Source of the DNA: Bifidobacteriaceae bacterium
GTDB taxonomy: Bacteria; Actinomycetota; Actinomycetes; Actinomycetales; WQXJ01
Reading direction: 5' to 3'
Length of the DNA: 21,091 nt
Assembly (NCBI GenBank): GCA_031278675.1
Contig: JAITJY010000152.1
Location: forward strand, 1 to 21,091
Position 1 is the first letter of the stretch, and every line of letters starts with the position of its first letter. The notes beneath the pieces were generated by a model. That model had not been told where the DNA came from. It did not search any database and saw only the letters and a list, made by a program, of their open reading frames with translations. Shown in pieces: positions 14,621 through 21,091 of the stretch. The position numbers and the translations under genes were made by a program.

Positions 14621-14751
14621 TAGCTTCTCGCTCCCACTCCGAACGGTTGCTTCGATCCACAAGTTACCCGGAACCCACAACCGGGGCAATGGGGACCTTT
14701 AGACGGGGATCTCTCCCCATACCCAACTTCGCTCCAGCCCGCACAATTCAT
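14620..14751 (-). CDS. four-cysteine microprotein coupled to the EccC-type ATPase (43 aa)
   Basis: A 43-aa reading frame whose ATG overlaps the ATPase stop codon as ATGA, a strong sign of translational coupling, and whose stop abuts a hairpin. Cysteines lie at 3, 22, 25 and 31, and HCPGCG (21-26) is a typical zinc-knuckle CxxC, so it may bind one zinc ion. The tail is basic and ends G-A-R-S. No known T7SS component of this kind is familiar to me. It could be a small regulator or ATPase accessory. The doubt is whether such a short frame is translated. The ATGA overlap, the CxxC motif and the exact fit to the hairpin argue for it. Confidence 0.6.
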   Translation of the reverse strand: MNCAGWSEVGYGERSPSKGPHCPGCGFRVTCGSKQPFGVGARS

Positions 14752-17700
14752 GCAACGGCCACTTGAAGCTTCGCAAACCGGCCCCCACCGATCAGGAAAC
14801 CACGACCGGGCGGAAAATCCGCTGTCCGAATCCGGCCAACCGACACACCGGTCAAGTTGTCCGTATCCATGTCGCCGGGAACCAACACCAAGCCGCGGCG
14901 GGCTGCTTTGAAACCTTTGGCCAAGGCCCAAGCCTGTGACCAAGTAGAGGACTCGGATTCACCGACTACGAACTGCTCAGCCCGGGCGGCGGCCCGTACC
15001 AAGCGGTCCAGGGGGTCTTCCGCGCCCGTCCCAGTGAACTCGGTTATCCCCTCTATCATCAGGGCGAACCGACCGGCTGGGATGGTATCTGAAGCCAACT
15101 TGGCGATCAATTCCTCGGCCAAAGCTGCCGACGCATCTTCCCCGATCGCGGTAACCGACCATGACAAGGCCCCCTCCAGCGCGGATCGACGCGGTGCAAT
15201 GAATACCAGTTCTCTCGGCCCCGAAGCACCGTCAAGGCCCGCCAAGGCTGTGGCGATGCTCGCCAACGCAGTCGTGCGGCCGGACCCCGGAGGTCCAGCT
15301 AAGAGCATCGCTCCGCGCGGCTCAACGCCTAGCGGCGCCAAGTCGAGGTCAGCCACTCCAATCACCGGCCAGCCGCGCTCATCCGCCAATGGCAGTTCCG
15401 ACAAAGCGATCTGCTCCGGCAGCCGCCCAATCGGTGGGGCCTGAGCCGATCCCCGGCGCCGCGCCGTTTGCGCGACACCCTCCACCGTGCGCGCCTGAAC
15501 AGCCACATTAGAATCCGCACCCAAGACAGCGAATTGCATCTCGTTGCCGTCGATGATTCCCCGGCCCGGCGGGGAAGAGGCATCCAAGATATCCTTCGGC
15601 GCCCCGAGCATCAGGTAGTCATCCTCGGCCGCCAACCGCAGCACAATCCGGCGCTGCACGGTGGCCCCGATCGATGGCGGGATAGCCGCCGGCCGGTCAC
15701 CCGTCATCACCACATGGACACCCAACGGCCGCCCATCCGCAGCGATCTGGGCGAACGTCGTGAACCAGGCAGACCGCCCAGTGAACTCGTACTCCTCCCG
15801 GAAACTGCCCATCCCGTCGATCAGCAACACAATCCGCGGTTCGTCGGGTTGCCCCGCCGCGGCGCGGTACTCGGTGATGGTGGCAGCATTGACCGCCGCG
15901 TAGCGCGAGACACGTTCATCCACCACACCCTTGAGCATCCGCAAGGTCCGGATCACCCGCTCCTCATCATCACCCGAAATAACCGCGCCGACGTGCGGCA
16001 ACACCTCCAGCATGCGCAAACCACCGGAAGAAAAGTCCAACGCATAGACATGACACGGCCCGCCGTGGCGAGTGGACAAAGCAGCAGACAACGCAATGGT
16101 GCGCAGCGCAGTCGACTTGCCCGCACCGCCCGCGCCCAAGATTGCCAGGTTCCCGTCCCGGTCAGGTTCGTAGTAAACCACGGGCTGGGCCTGCGCCTTT
16201 GGATCATCCATCACACCCAGCAACAAGTGCGCATCATCGCGGTGACCCTGCAGCCGAGCCAAATCATAAACCGCAGCGAGCGAATCGAGCCACGGGCGGC
16301 GCGGGATAGGCAGGCCACATTGCTCAAAGGCCGCCCTGATAGTCCACACCACGCGCGCGATGTCGTTCGGGCCAGGATCAGGGGCCGGTTGCGCCGCCAG
16401 GCCATCATCAGGGTCCTCCCAGACGGTGGCGACCCCAAAATCGAGTTCTTCGACATCCACCCTCGCCGGCTCGGGGGTCGCATCAGTCCAACCGCCCACG
16501 TATCCCGTCTGGAACTGGGTGATCCGGCCAGGACCGGTCTTGGCCGCCGCGCGGCCCGGAATGGACTGGTCGAAGTGCGCCGCCATGCCATCACCCAACA
16601 CATCGGTCGAATCATCCACATCCGCCATCCGCAACGCGATCCTCAGGTTAGTGTTCGCCCGCAGATTGTCTCTGATCACGCCGGCGGGCCGCTGCGTCGC
16701 CAAGATCAGGTGCAAACCCAACGACCGCCCGCGTTGAGCCACATCAATCACCCCGTCAACAAACTCGGGGACCTCTTGGACCAAGGCCGCAAACTCATCC
16801 ACCACGATCAGTAAACTAGGCGGCGTGTCCGCATCACCTTCGCGTTCCAAAGACACCAGATCCTTCGCCTTCTTCGCATTCAACAAGTGCTCACGATGCG
16901 ACAATTCCGCCCTCAGCGAGGTCAATGCGCGCCGTACCAAATGCGGCGATAAATCGGTGACCAAACCAACACAATGCGGCAACTGGACACAGTCCGCAAA
17001 AGCCGCGCCACCCTTGTAATCAACAAACAAAAAGTTCACCCGGTCTGGTGAATATTTTGAAGCCAGGCCCATCACCCAAGCCTGCAAGAACTCGGACTTC
17101 CCGGAGCCCGTAGTACCGCCCACCAAGGCGTGGGGGCCTTGTAAACGCAGGTCAAGATTGAATTGTCCGTTCGCGCTCTGCCCTACCAGCGCCGAAAGCC
17201 CACCCGGTTTACGACGCATCTTAGGCACCGACGGGTCACGGTTATTGATCGAAAAAGTCTGCTGCCAGCGCTCCACAATCAGCTCAGGCGATTGGGCCAA
17301 CTCGTTACCCGCGAGCGCCAAATAAGACAAAGCCCGCGGTAAATCCGAATCATCTTCCACCGGCGCACCTGCGTCAATCGTCGGCGCTAGCCGCCGCGCC
17401 AAAGTTTCGCAATCGCGCTGACTGATCCCGTCACACGCCAACGGGTAGGTGTGCAATCCCAGACGCACTTGACCCGCAGCGCCACGCGCTTGTCCGATGC
17501 CGCCCACCTGACTTACGTACGGCACGCCGCGGACGGCATCGTCCTCGTTTTCCACCGACACGAACGTCCGGCAGGAACCCGGCAGCGCGTCGATCCGGCG
17601 GGCCAGCCAAATGATATGCACGCCAACATCAGGGCCCCACTCCGCCAGTTGAGTCAGGCGTGCGCGATCCGCTGGCGCATCATCCGCCACGAGCGCCACA

Positions 17701-19283
17701 ACGGTTGGAATTCGCGGTGGTGGTGGCGCGTCCGGCCTGGTTCGATCAACGGGCCCGCGCGGGTCGGGGCGATCCTTATTGGCGGACGAATCGGCCGCCT
17801 TGACCCGCGCGTCTATCAGATCTGCCAACCGCGCGACTAGCGCCGTCGCGGACGCTTGGTTGTCGGCCAAGTGCTCGACGCCTCCCAGGGGCGAATGTGG
17901 GGAATCCGTGTGCGGTAGCCACCCGAGCCATTCCCAACCGGCCCGCGATGTTCGTGACACCAAGGCCGCCATGGTCAGTTCAGACGGGGCGTGCAACGCG
18001 ACGAGTTGCAGCACCAATCCGCGCGCTACATCTCCCGCCGCCGGGAGCGCGCCCGCTACGCCGATTGAGCCACACTCCTGCAAATTGGCGATGACCGCCG
18101 CATTCGTAAGTTCGGAGCATTCCTTGTGCAACTCCTGCAGGGTTTCCCAAGAATCACGATCAGTTTGGTTGTCACTTGGCAATTCCATGAAGCATTCGGA
18201 TGGTGAAGAACCGATCCCGAGCCGTACCGCTAAGAAATCTGGGTCTTCGGGCCGTTTGGTCCACAGCAACGCATCGAATTGCGCTACCGCTTGTGCGGCC
18301 TCGCCGACCGAAGGCGAACGTGACGCGCGGATGGCTCGCTCCACCGCGTGGGAGCGCGTTATTGCCTCGCGCGCAATTTCGACCCCGTCGTTGAACAGCT
18401 TGCGCTGTTCTTTCCTCAGGCGCATACCGTCAGTCTTCTGCTGGATATAAGTTCCTGCCATCAACAGTGGGCTCAGCGCCACGAACACGACTGACATCAT
18501 CGAGCGGGTGAACAGATACAACACCACGCCCATGATCAGTGGCGCGACCATCGCCAGCCATGGGAACGGAGTCCGCTGCGGACGGGTCGGCGGCTTAGGC
18601 GTGGGAATCTTGCGTTCGCCGAGCCTTGTGACAACCCGGGGCGAACGATTGAATGGGATGACCTGTCCCACTGCGGCGGCCGTTGACGCATCGCGCTGCA
18701 ACGGCGTCACCGAAATCACCGTTTGGCCTAGCTGCACCTGATCGGATGGCCACAGCGTCAGACGTGGGACCTGCTGACCGCCCACCACCAGGCCGTTGAC
18801 GCTTTGCAGGTCGGTTAGTTCAATGACTGAACCAACTACCAGGCGGGCGTGGCGCCCGGACACCAAAGGATCGGTCAGCTGCACATCCGAACCGGCGGCC
18901 CGGCCAATATAGGACGGCCCCGCCGGGACGGCGAACTCCTGGCCCGCCTGCGGACCGGCCAACACCCGCAGGACCGCCGCCGCCGGGGCTCCGCCGGCCC
19001 CGGCCTGAGAAAACCGGCCCCCAGCATCTTCCAGTTCAAGATGAGCCCCCGCCCGTACGCCTGCGTCATGGAGCGGCGTTGATGGATTCAACACGCGAGC
19101 CGCCCGCTCATGGGGGTCCAACACCCGCAACGTCGGTTGACTTAGCACCCGACCCGCCTGGTTCGCCGGGTCCGACCGGCTCAATTTCAGCGCTACATCC
19201 CCCACCGTCGCCGTCGCATCAGCCGTGATCGCCAGATTCCGGGGGGTCTCGCCCTGGCGTCCATAAGAAAACCGTTGCCTCAT
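14748..19283 (-). CDS. eccC: EccC/EssC-type FtsK/SpoIIIE ATPase, core motor of type VII secretion
   Basis: A 1511-aa membrane ATPase that recruits and drives export of WXG100 substrates. Order of parts: a ubiquitin/YukD-like beta-grasp region (about 1-90, ending PLHDAGVRAGAHLELED); an FHA domain (about 103-195, with IGR 126-128 and SGRHARL 142-148); and two TM helices (about 239-257 and 261-280). Three FtsK-like ATPase domains follow. Domain 1 is intact: Walker A GGTTGSGKS (722-730), Walker B LLIVVDE (824-830). Domain 2 has Walker A GAGGAGKS (1050-1057) but its Walker B ends LLIDG, lacking the Glu. Domain 3 has a degenerate Walker A (GPPGSGRTT, Arg for Lys) and MIEG. Intact D1 with decayed D2/D3 is usual for the family. 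The N-terminal FHA resembles Firmicutes EssC rather than mycobacterial EccC. It overlaps the FHA gene upstream by ATGA and the microprotein downstream by ATGA. No EccB, EccD, EccE or mycosin gene is in the window. Confidence 0.93.
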   Translation of the reverse strand: MRQRFSYGRQGETPRNLAITADATATVGDVALKLSRSDPANQAGRVLSQPTLRVLDPHERAARVLNPSTPLHDAGVRAGAHLELEDAGGRFSQAGAGGAPAAAVLRVLAGPQAGQEFAVPAGPSYIGRAAGSDVQLTDPLVSGRHARLVVGSVIELTDLQSVNGLVVGGQQVPRLTLWPSDQVQLGQTVISVTPLQRDASTAAAVGQVIPFNRSPRVVTRLGERKIPTPKPPTRPQRTPFPWLAMVAPLIMGVVLYLFTRSMMSVVFVALSPLLMAGTYIQQKTDGMRLRKEQRKLFNDGVEIAREAITRSHAVERAIRASRSPSVGEAAQAVAQFDALLWTKRPEDPDFLAVRLGIGSSPSECFMELPSDNQTDRDSWETLQELHKECSELTNAAVIANLQECGSIGVAGALPAAGDVARGLVLQLVALHAPSELTMAALVSRTSRAGWEWLGWLPHTDSPHSPLGGVEHLADNQASATALVARLADLIDARVKAADSSANKDRPDPRGPVDRTRPDAPPPPRIPTVVALVADDAPADRARLTQLAEWGPDVGVHIIWLARRIDALPGSCRTFVSVENEDDAVRGVPYVSQVGGIGQARGAAGQVRLGLHTYPLACDGISQRDCETLARRLAPTIDAGAPVEDDSDLPRALSYLALAGNELAQSPELIVERWQQTFSINNRDPSVPKMRRKPGGLSALVGQSANGQFNLDLRLQGPHALVGGTTGSGKSEFLQAWVMGLASKYSPDRVNFLFVDYKGGAAFADCVQLPHCVGLVTDLSPHLVRRALTSLRAELSHREHLLNAKKAKDLVSLEREGDADTPPSLLIVVDEFAALVQEVPEFVDGVIDVAQRGRSLGLHLILATQRPAGVIRDNLRANTNLRIALRMADVDDSTDVLGDGMAAHFDQSIPGRAAAKTGPGRITQFQTGYVGGWTDATPEPARVDVEELDFGVATVWEDPDDGLAAQPAPDPGPNDIARVVWTIRAAFEQCGLPIPRRPWLDSLAAVYDLARLQGHRDDAHLLLGVMDDPKAQAQPVVYYEPDRDGNLAILGAGGAGKSTALRTIALSAALSTRHGGPCHVYALDFSSGGLRMLEVLPHVGAVISGDDEERVIRTLRMLKGVVDERVSRYAAVNAATITEYRAAAGQPDEPRIVLLIDGMGSFREEYEFTGRSAWFTTFAQIAADGRPLGVHVVMTGDRPAAIPPSIGATVQRRIVLRLAAEDDYLMLGAPKDILDASSPPGRGIIDGNEMQFAVLGADSNVAVQARTVEGVAQTARRRGSAQAPPIGRLPEQIALSELPLADERGWPVIGVADLDLAPLGVEPRGAMLLAGPPGSGRTTALASIATALAGLDGASGPRELVFIAPRRSALEGALSWSVTAIGEDASAALAEELIAKLASDTIPAGRFALMIEGITEFTGTGAEDPLDRLVRAAARAEQFVVGESESSTWSQAWALAKGFKAARRGLVLVPGDMDTDNLTGVSVGRIRTADFPPGRGFLIGGGRFAKLQVAVA

Positions 19284-20575
19284 TTGGCGCTCTCACCGTC
19301 CCGGCCCACTGCGGGCCCAGCCCGCCTGGGGCTCGGGCGGGCCTGGGTCCGGCCGCGATTCGGCTGGTCCGCAGTGCCGACGGGGGGCGCACCAGCGCGG
19401 GCGGCCGAACCACGCGCACCGGCACCAGGCAGGCGCGAGGCAGACCCAGTCGCGCTGGCAGCCGAGGCGGCCGAACCACGCGCACCCGCACCAGGCAGGC
19501 GCGAGGCGGACCCAGTCGCGCTGGCAGCCGAGGCGGCCGAACCACGCGCACCGGCACCGGACAGGCGCGAGGCGGACCCAGTCGCGCTGGCGGCCGAGGC
19601 AGCCGAACCGCGCGCTGCGGCGGCGCGCGCCGCCCGCGCCTGGGCCTGGCGCAGACGCGCCTGCTGAGCTTCTTGCGCAGCGAGGCGCGCTTGGAAGCGC
19701 TGAACCAGGACCGGCTGAACCGCGACCGGTGCAGCCCTGGGACCCGCCTCCTCGGCGTCCCAATCCCGCTGGTCGGGGGCACTGGCGGAGGCGGGCAAAT
19801 CGGCACCATCTGCCGGATCGGCCCCGGAATCAAGCTGATCCTCCTGCAACAAATACAGGTCATAAGCCTGGACCAGGCCCGTCGCCACGGCGTATTCCAC
19901 CAACCGCGCCCGCCGGTTCGTGGCGTGCACATCGGGGCCACCCCGCAACCCCTCCACACCGAACCGGTCCAACTTGTCGCACACATTGTCCAACTTGCGG
20001 TTGAACCGGGTCACGGTCCAACGCAGCCGCTGGGCGGCCTCGGCGCTGGACGGAATGTGGGACACCCCCGTATGACCGCGCTTCAGGGCAGATTCGGCGA
20101 GAGCCACAATCAACTGCTTCTGGGACTTGGTGAAGGTGATCCCGCCCACAGTCGTCTCACCACTGACCGTGGCCCCAATGGCGCTATCGCGCCACACCGG
20201 CGCATCAGACCGGAGCACAAGCTGATAAGTGTCACTCCCAGCACTAAATACAACCAGCGTCTGCCCAAAAATCACCGGGAGGCGCGCCCCCGGCGCCAGC
20301 CAGCACTGCGTCCCGGTCTGCGAATCAGACACGGTTGGTGAAATCCGTTCACCAACATTGACCAGCCACCAAAAATCATGCTCATATTGCAGACGCAAAA
20401 AATGCCGGTGCAAGTAGCGATTCTCGGGGAAAGCCAGATCACCCGACCGGCCAATAGTAAACCCCTGGGTCGGTGACACTTCAAACACGCGATCACCAAA
20501 TTCCAAAGTCAGGCCGCCACCCGCCTCACGGGAAGCCGGTATTTTCGCGCCATTCGGTCTGGGTTCGCCGTTCAT
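19280..20575 (-). CDS. FHA plus winged-helix-like protein with repeat tail
   Basis: A 431-aa cytoplasmic protein. An FHA domain covers about 22-120, with IGRSGDLAF (41-49) and a histidine-rich loop (YLHRHF, 54-59) where the phosphothreonine site should be. A helical or winged-helix-like domain follows (about 147-235: TKSQKQLIVALAES, then a segment resembling a helix-turn-helix, then RRARLVEYAVATGLV). This FHA plus helix-turn-helix layout occurs next to T7SS-like ATPases in actinobacteria and may link Ser/Thr kinase signals to secretion. Residues about 297-322 form an Ala/Arg/Gln coiled region. Residues about 322-389 are three copies of a 22-aa Gly/Ala/Ser repeat, and the end is Pro/Arg-rich. 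ATG 20575 is chosen because it overlaps the upstream stop as ATGA and has AAAGG 9 nt upstream; a TTG at 20584 is less likely. It overlaps the ATPase gene by ATGA. Confidence 0.85.
   Translation of the reverse strand: MNGEPRPNGAKIPASREAGGGLTLEFGDRVFEVSPTQGFTIGRSGDLAFPENRYLHRHFLRLQYEHDFWWLVNVGERISPTVSDSQTGTQCWLAPGARLPVIFGQTLVVFSAGSDTYQLVLRSDAPVWRDSAIGATVSGETTVGGITFTKSQKQLIVALAESALKRGHTGVSHIPSSAEAAQRLRWTVTRFNRKLDNVCDKLDRFGVEGLRGGPDVHATNRRARLVEYAVATGLVQAYDLYLLQEDQLDSGADPADGADLPASASAPDQRDWDAEEAGPRAAPVAVQPVLVQRFQARLAAQEAQQARLRQAQARAARAAAARGSAASAASATGSASRLSGAGARGSAASAASATGSASRLPGAGARGSAASAASATGSASRLPGAGARGSAARAGAPPVGTADQPNRGRTQARPSPRRAGPAVGRDGESAK
19403..19600 (-). repeat. 66-nt tandem repeat in the FHA gene
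   Basis: The string GGCCGAAC begins at 19403, 19469 and 19535, exactly 66 nt apart, and a variant starts at 19601. Three full copies encode the 22-aa unit ARGSAASAASATGSASRLPG plus two residues. Copies are nearly identical, so the expansion is recent. Confidence 0.92.
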
Positions 20576-21091
20576 TTTGCGCAACCTTTCGCTGATCCAA
20601 CCGATCCTGTTCCATTCGCCCGCACCGTCACCACTTCAATGCAGACCGGTTCATCGCCTTCGATGGGCAGGCTCACCGTGGGCAATGTTGCCAACGTCAT
20701 CTCGCTCGCCGCATCCCCCAATTCACTGATGCGCCGCCAGCGGTAACTGTCGCCGTCCGCCGCGCTCGGATTGCTCCAGGTGAACACCGCCTGACCGTCC
20801 GTGACGACCCCGACCAGGTCAGCCGGCGCGGCCGGCGCAGCACCACTGAGCGGGTCTTGCGGACTCACCTCAGTGCTGTTCCCAGCCTCGCCCAACCCAC
20901 CCAAGCTGGGCGTGTCCTGCTCGCCGGCGCGCTCCGCCAGCCACCACAGCCCAGCGCCGATCCCCGCCGCTAGGGCCACGCCCACCACCACCCCCGTCCA
21001 GACCCGCCGCGCCCGGCCGGGGCGGCCCCCCGCGGGCGCCGGGCCGCCATCCACCGGGAGTTGCCCAGCAAGTTGCCCAGGATGTTGCCCA
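20572..21091 (-). CDS. single-TM protein with small extracytoplasmic domain, 5' end outside the window
   Basis: The frame is open to the right edge, so the gene is probably longer than seen. A GTG at 21054 is a possible start but lacks a ribosome site. The visible part begins with a Gly-Gln repeat (GQHP, GQLA, GQLP), then a Pro/Gly/Arg-rich stretch. One TM helix follows (about VWTGVVVGVALAAGIGAGLW), then an acidic Ser/Gly/Pro linker. Last is a domain of about 80 residues with a fibronectin-III-like feel (AVFTWSNP, SYRWRR, CIEVVTVRANG). Two Cys (in CIEVV and the final GCAK) could form a disulphide outside the cell. This layout fits the C-terminal half of a membrane Ser/Thr kinase or another receptor, which would suit the FHA protein next to it, but the kinase domain is not in view. 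The stop overlaps the FHA gene start as ATGA. Confidence 0.7.
   Translation of the reverse strand, partial: GQHPGQLAGQLPVDGGPAPAGGRPGRARRVWTGVVVGVALAAGIGAGLWWLAERAGEQDTPSLGGLGEAGNSTEVSPQDPLSGAAPAAPADLVGVVTDGQAVFTWSNPSAADGDSYRWRRISELGDAASEMTLATLPTVSLPIEGDEPVCIEVVTVRANGTGSVGSAKGCAK
21055..21091 (-). repeat. 12-nt tandem repeat at the window edge
   Basis: On the minus strand TGGGCAAC recurs every 12 nt, three times, encoding GQHP, GQLA and GQLP in the frame of the membrane protein. The array may continue beyond the window. Confidence 0.7.

Noticed and set aside
14751..14943. Upstream extension of the 43-aa microprotein
   Set aside because: It would lie antiphase inside the ATPase C-terminus with no conserved features; the ATGA start is far better.
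15468..16814. 448-aa plus-strand frame opposite the ATPase gene
   Set aside because: Antisense shadow typical of GC-rich codon use; His/Arg/Pro-rich, no motifs, while the minus frame has Walker motifs.

Overview
The window is GC-rich, densely packed DNA and most probably comes from an actinobacterium. Signs of this are strong G/C third positions, many GTG/ATG starts with GGAGG-like sites, Ala/Gly/Pro-rich linkers, actinobacterial-type WXG100 proteins and an FHA plus winged-helix regulator. No rRNA or tRNA is present to fix the genus.

Layout. (a) 1-7730, housekeeping-like flank: a minus-strand HhH-GPD-like protein (81-839) faces a plus-strand single-gene ABC exporter (1040-3148). They share a 200-bp divergent region with a textbook CRP/GlxR-type palindrome and a G-rich 11-nt repeat. 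A giant HrpA-family DEAH RNA helicase follows (3267-7730). (b) 7731-7931, a convergent gap made almost entirely of a 34-nt tandem repeat. (c) 7932-9820, minus strand: a macro-domain ADP-ribose hydrolase, a Pro/Tyr-repeat membrane protein and a small unknown protein. (d) 9875-14403, minus strand: a type VII secretion (T7SS) cargo region. It holds two WXG100 proteins and two effector-like proteins that share a WXG100-type N-terminus but carry different C-termini, one lipase-like with GHSHG and one papain/C39-like cysteine peptidase. It also holds two paralogous partner proteins (one cytosolic, one lipoprotein) and the remnant of a third WXG100 gene. (e) 14620-21091, minus strand: the secretion engine. 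A single-TM protein running off the right edge, an FHA/winged-helix protein, a 1511-aa EccC/EssC-type ATPase and a 43-aa four-cysteine microprotein are chained by three ATGA overlaps.

How the parts fit. Transcription of the T7SS block runs right to left. The ATPase operon ends at a perfect hairpin (14597-14620). The WXG100/effector operon then starts, with a 15-bp hairpin between its first two genes that could set high expression of the first WXG100 protein. The repeated order WXG100, partner, effector, then partner, WXG100 remnant, effector indicates duplication of a cargo module followed by swapping of the toxic domain. This is the most interesting system in the window.

A second theme is repeat expansion. 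In-frame tandem repeats of 72, 54, 66, 21/66 and 12 nt lie inside five different genes, including the core of the helicase, and a 34-nt array lies between genes. Functional assignments rest on motifs and paralogy seen by eye; no database search was possible.
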